DNA of 5,889 bases. It comes from CAYRTD01 sp964426915 (GTDB taxonomy: Bacteria; Bacteroidota; Bacteroidia; Bacteroidales; GCA-2748055). The notes under the pieces were generated by a model. It was not told the DNA's origin and ran no database searches. It worked only from the letters and a program-made list of their open reading frames with translations. Positions 1 to 5,672 of this stretch are shown here, in pieces. The number at the start of each line of letters is the position of its first letter. Positions within the stretch are counted from its first letter, which is position 1. Where the stretch lies: assembly GCA_964426915.1 (NCBI GenBank), contig CAYRTD010000196.1:1-5889 (forward strand), read 5' to 3'. Both the position numbers and the translations under genes were made by a program.

Positions 1-216
1 TTCCTAATTATTCAGGCAATGGCAGTGCCGCCGGGGTTTTTCTTTTCCTCACTCCCCTGCGGATTTCGCGGTGTCATTTCGACGGAGGGGATTTTGACCC
101 CGGCAAAATACCCGATGGAGAAACCTCTCTCTCTTTCCGGTCAGGAAAAGTTCACTGATGTAAATAAGCATTTTTGGGGCGAGCATAACGCCGATATTGG
201 ACATTATGGACAGACA
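1..216. other. Non-coding flank downstream of the transporter gene
   Basis: This stretch lies after the stop codon of the minus-strand transporter. I see no credible gene in it. An open frame running through on the plus strand continues into the transporter gene in antisense and has no recognisable protein features. The stretch holds a repeat-like segment (about 72-131), an 8-base inverted pair GCCGGGGT (30-37) and ACCCCGGC (97-104), and a short GGGG-N7-CCCC hairpin (87-101). I saw no clear terminator for the transporter: no stem here is followed by a T-tract on the minus strand. Confidence 0.5.
72..131 (+). repeat. Possible degenerate dispersed repeat (TCATTTCGACGGAG ... GGAGAAACCTCTC)
   Basis: The left part TGTCATTTCGACGGAG (72-87) and the right part GGAGAAACCTCTCTC (117-131) resemble a small intergenic repeat that I recall from many bacterial genomes. 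Its typical form is TGTCATTTCGA(C)-GAA/GGAG-..-GGAGAAATCTC. Here the two halves are separated by about 30 bases that include a GGGG-ATTTTGA-CCCC hairpin. The resemblance is from memory and the copy, if real, is degenerate. Only one copy is visible in the window, so repetitiveness cannot be shown here. Confidence 0.3.
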
Positions 217-1113
217 CTAAATAAAAAACAGAACAACACCTGTTACACCCAAAACCGCGCCAAGTATCTCACGCGGGCTAATCCTGTGTTTAAAGAATAT
301 AATGGAAGGAGGGATAATAAGGATCGGGACCATGGCCATAATGGTAGAAGCCACTCCGGTATGGGTATATTTCACAGCAATAAGAGAAAATGATACTCCC
401 AGAAATGGACCGAAAAAAGCACCGATAGTTATGCTTCTCATACCCCGGGGATGTCTCAGGGCTTTTCTGATATTATGCCACCGGCCGGAAATGGTGATGA
501 GAATGCTGAAACCGATAATGGCCGCAATTATTCTTATTTGTGTTGAAGCGAAAGGGTCATAATCGCCCATCCCGAGCTTTGAAAATACGATACCTAAACC
601 CTGTCCAAGGGCACCGATAAAAGCAAATAAGATACCTTTCAGGGGTTTGTCGAGTGTGAATTTTTCACCCTTCTTCTTTCTGCCGAAGATTGTCAGACCT
701 ATTCCTAAAAGGGTGACAAACATGCCGATAAGTGATTTCGGCTCCATTCTTTCTCCAAGGATCAGAAATCCGAAAATGGCCGCTGTAGGAGGTGCAAGGG
801 TCATTATAAGCATGGCAAACCAGGAACCCACAATAGGGTAGGAGGCGAAAAGGAAAAGATCCCCGATCACAAACCCGATAAGGCCTGATACACTAAGCCA
901 AATCCAGCTATATGCAGTTGCGTCGAGGGGTAGGACCCTTGAACGGGTTATATAGGTAAGAAGGGATAGAAATATCAATCCGAAAACCAGGCGTATAATA
1001 TTAACTGCAACCGAACCTACCTTAATAGTAGCAGATTCAAATGCAAGCCCTGTAACCGTCCAGAACACAGCAACCAGCAAAGCAGCAAACTCCCCGATGT
1101 GCGATGAATACAT
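217..1113 (-). CDS. EamA/DMT-family membrane transporter, 298 aa
   Basis: This is an integral inner-membrane protein of the drug/metabolite transporter superfamily, carrying two tandem EamA repeats, probably ten helices. Its substrate cannot be told from sequence; relatives export amino acids, nucleotides or other metabolites. Repeat one covers about residues 8-143 and ends with the typical segment LAPPTAAIFGFLILGERM (106-123), with the conserved GE pair. A basic linker GRKKKGEK (144-151) separates it from repeat two (about 158-298), which ends VPILIIPPSIIFFKHRIS followed by a last hydrophobic helix. In repeat two the GE position reads KH. The start is taken at ATG 1113. An in-frame TTG at 1137 would add eight residues, but it lies upstream of a TATCTTTG promoter element five bases before the ATG, so it is unlikely to be transcribed. 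The gene diverges from cinA and stands alone on its strand. Family assignment is firm; function is open. Confidence 0.9.
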   Translation of the reverse strand: MYSSHIGEFAALLVAVFWTVTGLAFESATIKVGSVAVNIIRLVFGLIFLSLLTYITRSRVLPLDATAYSWIWLSVSGLIGFVIGDLFLFASYPIVGSWFAMLIMTLAPPTAAIFGFLILGERMEPKSLIGMFVTLLGIGLTIFGRKKKGEKFTLDKPLKGILFAFIGALGQGLGIVFSKLGMGDYDPFASTQIRIIAAIIGFSILITISGRWHNIRKALRHPRGMRSITIGAFFGPFLGVSFSLIAVKYTHTGVASTIMAMVPILIIPPSIIFFKHRISPREILGAVLGVTGVVLFFI

Positions 1114-1118
1114 GGCCC

Positions 1119-1126
1119 CAAAGATA
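1119..1126 (-). promoter_or_regulatory. Candidate -7 promoter element for the transporter (TATCTTTG)
   Basis: Read on the minus strand, TATCTTTG matches the Bacteroidota -7 consensus TAnnTTTG exactly. It is followed by GGGCC and then the ATG at 1113, so transcription should begin at or within a few bases of the start codon, giving a leaderless or nearly leaderless mRNA. No good -33 TTTG lies 19-21 bases upstream; the nearest, at 1135-1138, is only 8 bases away. The match is therefore based on the -7 box and its position. Confidence 0.55.
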
Positions 1127-1135
1127 GCAAAAGGC

Positions 1136-1158
1136 AAAGCTTTTCCTTAAGCTTTTTT
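1136..1158. promoter_or_regulatory. Inverted repeat between the divergent promoters (candidate operator or hairpin)
   Basis: AAAGCTT (1136-1142) and AAGCTTT (1149-1155) are perfect inverted repeats of seven bases around a six-base centre, TTCCTT, followed on the plus strand by more T residues. Each arm contains the palindrome AAGCTT, so the two palindromes sit 12 bases apart, close to one helical turn. The right arm runs into the probable cinA -33 element (TTTG 1156-1159). It could be a regulator binding site shared by both genes or a weak hairpin; the low GC content makes a strong terminator unlikely. Confidence 0.35.
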
Positions 1159-1188
1159 GTGTTTGACGGATATTTTCTTCTATTTTTG
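1156..1188 (+). promoter_or_regulatory. cinA promoter (TTTG-N21-TATTTTTG)
   Basis: TTTG at 1156-1159, a 21-base spacer, and TATTTTTG at 1181-1188 fit the Bacteroidota primary-sigma-factor consensus TTTG / TAnnTTTG. A second TTTG at 1162-1165 would leave only 15 bases and fits less well. Only CAAC separates the -7 box from the cinA ATG, so the transcript is predicted to be leaderless or to carry a leader of a few bases. This also shows that the longer open frame beginning at TTG 1157 cannot be the real start, because its first codons lie inside the promoter. Confidence 0.7.
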
Positions 1189-1192
1189 CAAC

Positions 1193-2443
1193 ATGAAAGC
1201 TGTGATAGTAACAATAGGCGATGAAATACTGATTGGACAGGTAGTGGATACAAATGCATCCTGGATTGCAGAAAATCTTAATCTCGCGGGAATTGAGGTC
1301 ATTGAAAAAAGAACCGTTTCTGACAAGGATGAACCTATACGTAAAGCGCTGAAAGATTATGAAGGAAATGCTGATTTAGTGATCCTTACCGGTGGACTGG
1401 GACCCACGCGTGACGACATAACAAAAACCATCCTGAACAGTTATTTTGGTGGCGAAATGAAGGAAAACATAGAGGTTCTGGATCATATCCACAACTTATT
1501 CAAAAAAAGATCATACAGGGTTTCGGATATAAACCGGAAACAGGCGGTGATACCGGATAATTGCGTTGCTCTTAAAAATACCTCGGGAACCGCACCCGGA
1601 ATGTGGTTTGAACGATCCGGAACAATTTTCATTTCCCTTCCCGGCGTTCCTTATGAGATGAAAGGTCTTATGATAGAAGAAGTGCTCCCCAGGTTAGGCG
1701 AAAAGATGAATGCAAATGTCATTCATCACAGGACATTGATGACCCAGGGGATTCCGGAATCTTTTCTGGCTGCAAAAATAAAAGATTGGGAAATATCACT
1801 TCCCGAAAATGTGAAGCTTGCCTATCTGCCAAGGCCGGGTATCGTAAGATTAAGACTGACCGCAATTGGTAAGGACAAAGAAAATTTAGATAAACTGCTT
1901 GAAACAGAAATATCCGGATTAAAGAAAATTATCCAGGAGGATATTTTTGCTTACCAGGACCTTTCACTTGAGAGTGTTGTAGGAGGTTTGCTGAAAAAGC
2001 ATGCGCACACAATTTCAACTGCTGAAAGCTGCACAGGAGGGAGAATAGCCGGGCTATTGACTTCAGTTCCCGGAAGCTCTACATATTTTTTAGGTTCAAT
2101 TATTGCTTATTCCAACCAGGTTAAGCAGGAATTCCTGAATGTCCCGACCGATATTTTGGAAACTTATGGGGCAGTAAGCAGGGAAGTCGTGGAGCTGATG
2201 GCAAATGAAACCAGAAAACGGTTCAGAACCACATATTCAATAGCTATTAGTGGGATTGCAGGACCAACCGGAGGAAGCGAAGAAAAACCGGTTGGAACTA
2301 CCTGGATTTGCATTTCTGCACCCGATAAAAGCTTCTCAAAACTGTATAAATTTGGAGAGCACCGGGGAAGAAACATGGAAATTAGCTCCATTACTGCTCT
2401 TAATATGCTGAGAAAGATAATCTTAGGCTTTGAGCTTAAATAA
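1193..2443 (+). CDS. cinA: CinA-family protein: ADP-ribose pyrophosphatase / NMN deamidase, 416 aa
   Basis: This is the two-domain form of CinA, a cytoplasmic enzyme of pyridine nucleotide recycling. The N-terminal half (about residues 1-170) is a MoCF/COG1058 domain with MKAVIVTIGDEILIGQVVDTN at the start and the nucleotide-binding signature TGGLGPTRDD (66-75); in characterised homologues it hydrolyses ADP-ribose. The C-terminal domain (about 258-416) is the PncC-type NMN amidohydrolase, with STAESCTGG (275-283), YSNQVK (306-311), SGIAGPTGG (353-361) and KPVGTT (365-370). That domain converts NMN to nicotinate mononucleotide, which feeds NAD synthesis. The length is normal for the family and no key motif is missing. 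The start at ATG 1193 matches the conserved family N-terminus and the promoter position. Despite the name 'competence induced', nothing here indicates a competence role. It is separated from rpmB by 98 bases and probably has its own promoter. Confidence 0.95.
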   Translation: MKAVIVTIGDEILIGQVVDTNASWIAENLNLAGIEVIEKRTVSDKDEPIRKALKDYEGNADLVILTGGLGPTRDDITKTILNSYFGGEMKENIEVLDHIHNLFKKRSYRVSDINRKQAVIPDNCVALKNTSGTAPGMWFERSGTIFISLPGVPYEMKGLMIEEVLPRLGEKMNANVIHHRTLMTQGIPESFLAAKIKDWEISLPENVKLAYLPRPGIVRLRLTAIGKDKENLDKLLETEISGLKKIIQEDIFAYQDLSLESVVGGLLKKHAHTISTAESCTGGRIAGLLTSVPGSSTYFLGSIIAYSNQVKQEFLNVPTDILETYGAVSREVVELMANETRKRFRTTYSIAISGIAGPTGGSEEKPVGTTWICISAPDKSFSKLYKFGEHRGRNMEISSITALNMLRKIILGFELK

Positions 2444-2474
2444 TTTCAGGGGATTGAAAAAAAATCGGGGATCA

Positions 2475-2506
2475 TTTGATTATTTGGGATAAAATACCGT
2501 AATTTG
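2475..2506 (+). promoter_or_regulatory. Candidate promoter of the rpmB-rpmG-DUF4295 operon
   Basis: In the 98-base gap after cinA, TTTG at 2475-2478 is followed after 21 bases by TAATTTG at 2500-2506, one base short of the TAnnTTTG consensus. It would give a leader of about 30 bases before the rpmB ATG. A competing choice is TCTGTTTG at 2510-2517 (one mismatch), with TTTG 2483-2486 upstream of it. A promoter is expected here because rpmB begins a compact operon, but the exact box is uncertain. I saw no stem-loop that would suggest autogenous control by a ribosomal protein. Confidence 0.4.
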
Positions 2507-2541
2507 CATTCTGTTTGAAAAAATCAGAAAATTTTAAAAAA

Positions 2542-2784
2542 ATGTCAAGAGTTTGCCAGATAACGGGGAAGAAAATGTTAGTAGGAAATAACGTTTCCCA
2601 TTCAAAGAAAAGGACAAGAAGAAGATTTTATCCGAATCTTTTTGATAAGAAATATTTTCTTCCTGAGGAAGAAAGATGGATTACCCTCAGAGTATCTGCC
2701 AAGGGAATCCGCATTATTAATAAAAAGGGATTATTCAGTGCCCTGAAAGACGCGAAATCCAAAGGCATTATTAAGAATTACTAA
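2542..2784 (+). CDS. rpmB: 50S ribosomal protein L28 (bL28), 80 aa
   Basis: This is a structural protein of the large ribosomal subunit. The N-terminus MSRVCQITGKK, the basic stretch KKRTRRRFYPNLF (residues 22-34) and ITLRVSAKGIRIINKKG (47-63) are standard for bL28 and closely resemble the E. coli form. Only one cysteine is present (C5), so it is the zinc-independent type. The ATG at 2542 gives the family N-terminus. An in-frame TTG at 2515 would add nine residues, KKSENFKK-like, that are not part of the family and overlap the promoter area. The start is preceded by an A-rich stretch with no Shine-Dalgarno sequence, as is usual in Bacteroidota. It is the first gene of a three-gene operon; rpmG follows after 18 bases. 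Confidence 0.96.
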   Translation: MSRVCQITGKKMLVGNNVSHSKKRTRRRFYPNLFDKKYFLPEEERWITLRVSAKGIRIINKKGLFSALKDAKSKGIIKNY

Positions 2785-2802
2785 TTATTAAAAATTCAGG
2801 AA

Positions 2803-2991
2803 ATGGCTAAAAAAGGTAAAGGAAACAGGGTACAGGTGATTCTTGAATGTACTGAGCATAAAGAGAGTGGAATGCCCGGAACCTCCCGGTACATTACCAC
2901 AAAAAACAGGAAAAATACCACTGAAAGACTTGAGTTAAAAAAGTATAACCCGATTCTCCGAAAAGTTACATTGCACAGGGAGATTAAATAA
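2803..2991 (+). CDS. rpmG: 50S ribosomal protein L33 (bL33), 62 aa
   Basis: This small basic large-subunit protein lies near the tRNA exit site. Diagnostic segments are MAKKGKGNRVQVILECT at the start, SRYITTKNRKNTTERLELKKYNP (residues 28-50) and a basic end. The zinc-ribbon cysteine pairs of the C+ form are absent (only C16), so this is the zinc-independent form, matching the L28 next to it. The start at ATG 2803 gives the full conserved N-terminus. An AGGA lies just two bases upstream of the ATG, too close to act as a normal Shine-Dalgarno sequence. It sits between rpmB (18-base gap) and the DUF4295 gene (10-base gap), clearly in one transcript. Confidence 0.95.
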   Translation: MAKKGKGNRVQVILECTEHKESGMPGTSRYITTKNRKNTTERLELKKYNPILRKVTLHREIK

Positions 2992-3001
2992 ATTAAGAGA
3001 T

Positions 3002-3154
3002 ATGGCTAAGAAAGTAGTTGCAACTCTGCAAACCGGAAAAACAAGAAATTTTGTAAAATGCATAAAAATGGTCAAATCTGACGATAATGATTCTTATGCA
3101 TTCGATGAAGAAATGGTAAACGTTGAACACATCAAAGATTTTTTCAATAAATAA
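3002..3154 (+). CDS. DUF4295 family small basic protein, probable ribosomal protein, 50 aa
   Basis: This 50-codon gene begins MAKKVVATLQTGKTRNFVKC and continues through IKMVKSDDNDSYAFDEEMV to the end DFFNK. It matches what I know of DUF4295, a roughly 50-residue family confined to Bacteroidota and typically encoded between rpmG and ftsY. The N-terminal half is strongly basic and the C-terminal half acidic. Its placement 10 bases after rpmG and before a terminator puts it in a ribosomal-protein operon. I recall that a Bacteroidota-specific large-subunit protein called bL38, seen in the Flavobacterium johnsoniae ribosome structure, belongs to this family; I have not been able to verify that identity here. 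The start is fixed by the conserved MAKK. It is short enough to be missed by length-filtered gene callers. Confidence 0.88.
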   Translation: MAKKVVATLQTGKTRNFVKCIKMVKSDDNDSYAFDEEMVNVEHIKDFFNK

Positions 3155-3180
3155 GATCTTTGCACATAAAAAGAAATTAT

Positions 3181-3211
3181 AAAGCTTTTCTACATCAGGA
3201 AAGCTTTTTTT
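3181..3211 (+). terminator. Rho-independent terminator of the ribosomal-protein operon
   Basis: AAAGCTTTTC (3181-3190) pairs with GGAAAGCTTT (3198-3207) to form a ten-base-pair stem containing one T-G wobble, with the seven-base loop TACATCA. The descending arm runs into an uninterrupted T-tract that ends at 3211. It starts 26 bases after the stop codon of the DUF4295 gene, which is the usual arrangement. The T-tract abuts the -7 box of the ftsY promoter. Confidence 0.8.
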
Positions 3212-3212
3212 A

Positions 3213-3220
3213 TATTTTTG
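3213..3220 (+). promoter_or_regulatory. ftsY promoter -7 element (TATTTTTG)
   Basis: TATTTTTG is identical to the -7 box proposed for cinA and fits TAnnTTTG exactly. It lies 18 bases before the ftsY ATG, predicting a leader of roughly 12-14 bases. A true -33 TTTG at the right distance is not seen; TTTTC at 3186-3190 is the nearest partial match and lies inside the preceding terminator stem. ftsY transcription therefore seems to start immediately behind the terminator, which would insulate it from the operon upstream. Confidence 0.55.
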
Positions 3221-3238
3221 TATTTCAAGTAATAAGCA

Positions 3239-4186
3239 ATGGGAATATTCAGCCGGAAGAAAAAAGAAAATCTTGAAAAAGGCCTCGAAAAAACCAAGGA
3301 CAGCGTGTTCAAAAAACTTTCCCGGGCCGTTGTAGGTAAAGCAAGAGTTGATGATGAGGTCCTTGATAACCTGGAAGAAGTCCTGGTAACATCCGATGTA
3401 GGCGTTGATACCACGTTAAAAATAATTGAACGGATAGAAGAAAGAGTTTCCAAAGAGAGATATCTGAATACGACTGAATTGCATATCATTCTGAAACAGG
3501 AAATTGCTTCCTTACTCAAAGAAAATGACACCAGCCTGGTAAAGGGTTTTGATGAAATACCGGATAAAAAACCTTATGTTATAATGGTGGTTGGGGTAAA
3601 CGGAGTAGGGAAGACCACCACCATAGGAAAGCTGGCCTACCATTTTAAAAAAGCAGGAAAGAAAGTAATTCTGGGTGCGGGCGACACCTACAGGGCTGCT
3701 GCTGTTGACCAGTTAACTATCTGGGCTGAACGTACCGGGGTTGAACTGGTGAAGCAAAAGATGGGTTCCGATCCTGCATCTGTCGCCTACGACACACTGG
3801 CTTCTGCGGTTGCAAAACACACAGACGTTGTTATTATTGATACGGCAGGACGTCTGCATAATAAAATCAACCTGATGAATGAGCTGTCGAAGATAAAGAA
3901 GGTTATGCAAAAGATCATTGCCGATGCTCCCCATGAAATATTACTGATTCTCGATGGCTCTACCGGTCAGAACGCATTCGAACAGGCCAAACAGTTTACC
4001 AAAGCCACAGAAGTAAATGCCCTGGCACTTACCAAGCTCGACGGCACTGCAAAAGGAGGAGTTGTCATAGGTATTTCCGATCAGTTTAAGATCCCGGTTA
4101 AATATATTGGGGTAGGCGAGAAAATGGAAGATCTTCTGATATTTAATAAAGATGAATTTGTGGATTCCCTTTTCGATGCAGAATAA
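3239..4186 (+). CDS. ftsY: Signal recognition particle receptor FtsY, 315 aa
   Basis: FtsY is the SRP-family GTPase that docks SRP-ribosome complexes at the inner membrane for co-translational insertion. It pairs with Ffh and is found both in the cytosol and on the membrane. A short basic N-terminus MGIFSRKKK leads into the N domain (about 10-100), a helical bundle. The NG GTPase domain carries G1 GVNGVGKT (119-126), the insertion-box/G2 segment DTYRAAAVDQL (149-159), G3 DTAGR (201-205), G4 TKLD (265-268) and the closing GVGE (291-294). All catalytic motifs are intact. The long acidic A domain of E. coli FtsY is missing, as in most Bacteroidota, so membrane contact presumably relies on the N-terminal basic helix. 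The start follows the conserved MGIF. A 98-base gap without a clear terminator precedes rimO. Confidence 0.97.
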   Translation: MGIFSRKKKENLEKGLEKTKDSVFKKLSRAVVGKARVDDEVLDNLEEVLVTSDVGVDTTLKIIERIEERVSKERYLNTTELHIILKQEIASLLKENDTSLVKGFDEIPDKKPYVIMVVGVNGVGKTTTIGKLAYHFKKAGKKVILGAGDTYRAAAVDQLTIWAERTGVELVKQKMGSDPASVAYDTLASAVAKHTDVVIIDTAGRLHNKINLMNELSKIKKVMQKIIADAPHEILLILDGSTGQNAFEQAKQFTKATEVNALALTKLDGTAKGGVVIGISDQFKIPVKYIGVGEKMEDLLIFNKDEFVDSLFDAE

Positions 4187-4200
4187 ATACTCTGATCAAG

Positions 4201-4284
4201 ATTTCCTCCAAATTTCTCACTCACCTAACTTTTACAAAATTTACCCCCAACTCCTCCCTAACCCCTAATCCCCAATCCCCCCCA
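4201..4284 (+). promoter_or_regulatory. G-free, C-rich leader of rimO with G-quadruplex potential on the template strand
   Basis: From 4201 through the A and T of the rimO start codon the plus strand contains no G at all, and its last 40 bases are rich in C-runs. On the minus strand 4256-4283 reads GGGGGGG-ATT-GGGG-ATTA-GGGG-TTA-GGG, which satisfies the usual four-run G-quadruplex pattern with loops of 3, 4 and 3 bases. There is no Shine-Dalgarno sequence and no full TAnnTTTG box; TAACTTTT (4226-4233) is a one-mismatch candidate. Whether rimO uses its own promoter or is read through from ftsY cannot be told. Confidence 0.5.
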
Positions 4285-5571
4285 ATGACCATAAACCTCA
4301 TAACCCTCGGATGCTCAAAAAATCTTGTCGATTCGGAAAAACTTCTTTATCAGATGAAGAAGAACGGTCATGAGGTGTATCATAATGCAGAAGAATACAC
4401 CGATGGGGTAATAATTAATACTTGCGGATTTATTCTGGACGCAAAAACGGAATCTATAGAAACTATTCTGCAATACATACAGGCCAAAAAGGAGGGATTC
4501 ATTGATAAGGTCGTAGTAATGGGTTGTTTATCTGAAAGATACAGGGAATCTCTTAAAAGAGAGATCCCCGAGGTTGATGCACTGTTCGGAGTAAACGATT
4601 TTAAAGAAATTGCCGACTTTTTCCGGGCAGATTTTTATCCTGATCAGTTGCATAAAAGGATCGGTCAGGCGCCCTCTCATTATGCTTACCTAAAAATCTC
4701 TGAAGGTTGCAACAGAAATTGTGCTTTCTGTGCGATCCCTTCCATTAGAGGTAAACAGGTTTCTCTTCCGGTGGAGTCATTGGTACGCGAAGCAAGAGAA
4801 CTGGCAGGAAAAGGAGCAAAAGAACTTATTCTTATTGCACAGGAACTAACTTCGTACGGAATGGATATCTACGGAAGAAAAGCTCTTCCGGAACTTTTAT
4901 CAGAGCTGGTGAAAATAGATTCTTTTGAATGGATACGTCTTCACTATCTGTATCCCGATAGTTTTCCTGCCGATGAGATCATTGATCTTATGAAGCACTA
5001 TCCGAAAATCTGCAGGTATCTGGATATCCCGGTTCAGCATGCCAGTGATAATATCCTGAAAAAAATGAGACGGGGACACACCAGAAAAGATATTGAAGAT
5101 ATCATTCAAAAATTCCGGAGAGAAATTCCTGAAATATCGGTAAGGACAACTGTGATCACCGGATTTCCTGGAGAAAGTCCTGAGGATTTTAGGGAACTCA
5201 GTCAGTTTGTCAGGGAAATGAATTTCGATCGACTGGGGGTTTTCAGCTATTCCCACGAAGAAGGAACTCCCGCTTTTTCTTTTGAAGACGATGTGCCTCA
5301 GGAAGAAAAATTACGTAGAATGGAAGAGATTATGCGTATTCAGGAGGGTATTTCACTGAGAAAAAATATTGGCAAAATAGGGGCTAAGTTTAAAGTGCTT
5401 ATAGACGGGAGGGAAGGGGAGTTCTACATCGGTCGGTCGGAATTTGATTCCCCCGAGATTGATAATGAAGTGCTTATTCCTGTTGAAGGCAGGAAATTAC
5501 ATATAGGAGAATTCTATGTAGTCAAAATATTTGATGCCATAGAGTATGATCTATACGGAAGAACAGAATAA
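4285..5571 (+). CDS. rimO: Ribosomal protein S12 methylthiotransferase RimO, 428 aa
   Basis: RimO is a radical-SAM enzyme with two iron-sulfur clusters that adds a methylthio group to the beta-carbon of a conserved aspartate in ribosomal protein S12. The N-terminal UPF0004 domain has its three cluster cysteines at C10 (ITLGCSKNLVDSE), C47 (NTCGFI) and C81 (MGCLSERY). The radical-SAM domain binds its cluster with C142, C146 and C149 in SEGCNRNCAFCAIPSIRG. A C-terminal TRAM domain covers about 365-428 and contains the RimO-like stretch GRSEFDSPEIDNEVLI (383-398). The start signature LGCSKNLVDSE and this TRAM sequence separate RimO from the tRNA enzyme MiaB. No in-frame ATG is available between ftsY and 4285, so the start is well set even though it follows a C-rich leader without Shine-Dalgarno. 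The length is normal. Its location next to ribosomal-protein genes fits its ribosomal substrate. Confidence 0.96.
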   Translation: MTINLITLGCSKNLVDSEKLLYQMKKNGHEVYHNAEEYTDGVIINTCGFILDAKTESIETILQYIQAKKEGFIDKVVVMGCLSERYRESLKREIPEVDALFGVNDFKEIADFFRADFYPDQLHKRIGQAPSHYAYLKISEGCNRNCAFCAIPSIRGKQVSLPVESLVREARELAGKGAKELILIAQELTSYGMDIYGRKALPELLSELVKIDSFEWIRLHYLYPDSFPADEIIDLMKHYPKICRYLDIPVQHASDNILKKMRRGHTRKDIEDIIQKFRREIPEISVRTTVITGFPGESPEDFRELSQFVREMNFDRLGVFSYSHEEGTPAFSFEDDVPQEEKLRRMEEIMRIQEGISLRKNIGKIGAKFKVLIDGREGEFYIGRSEFDSPEIDNEVLIPVEGRKLHIGEFYVVKIFDAIEYDLYGRTE

Positions 5572-5575
5572 AGTG

Positions 5576-5591
5576 TGGAACCATGGTTCCA
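5576..5591. repeat. Perfect 16-bp palindrome just after rimO
   Basis: TGGAACCATGGTTCCA is its own reverse complement over all 16 bases. It begins five bases after the rimO stop codon. There is no T-tract behind it and no unpaired loop in the perfect form, so it is not a standard rho-independent terminator. It could fold with a small opened loop at its centre and protect or end the rimO mRNA, or be a dimeric protein-binding site. Confidence 0.6.
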
Positions 5592-5672
5592 TTTCGGGAA
5601 GACAATATTTCTGCGATCATTTTTAAACACAGGCTCCATGCGAACTAATTCAGCAACACATTAAAGGCTCCA

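Noticed and set aside
15..46. Possible terminator GGCA-N7-TGCC followed by a T-rich stretch on the plus strand
   Set aside because: The stem has only four base pairs, several unpaired bases separate it from the T-tract, and no plus-strand gene is visible upstream of it in the window.
19..393. A 124-codon plus-strand open frame at the left edge
   Set aside because: It runs through the repeat-like flank and then antisense to the transporter gene. Its composition is unlike a protein family and no promoter or family features are visible.
1114..1137. Longer transporter start at TTG 1137
   Set aside because: It would place the first codons upstream of the -7 box TATCTTTG. The ATG at 1113 is better placed and begins the hydrophobic EamA repeat normally.
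1157..1192. Twelve extra N-terminal codons for cinA from TTG 1157
   Set aside because: They overlap the predicted promoter, and the family N-terminus MKAVIVTIGDEIL begins at ATG 1193.
2444..2541. A ribosomal-protein leader or riboswitch before rpmB
   Set aside because: The 98 bases are AT-rich with no convincing stem-loop; only promoter-like boxes can be seen.
3190..3531. A 113-codon minus-strand frame opposite the start of ftsY
   Set aside because: It is a serine/arginine-rich mirror of the ftsY coding sequence. All conserved FtsY motifs are on the other strand.
4900..5256. A 118-codon minus-strand frame inside rimO
   Set aside because: It is antisense to the conserved radical-SAM domain of rimO and has no features of its own.
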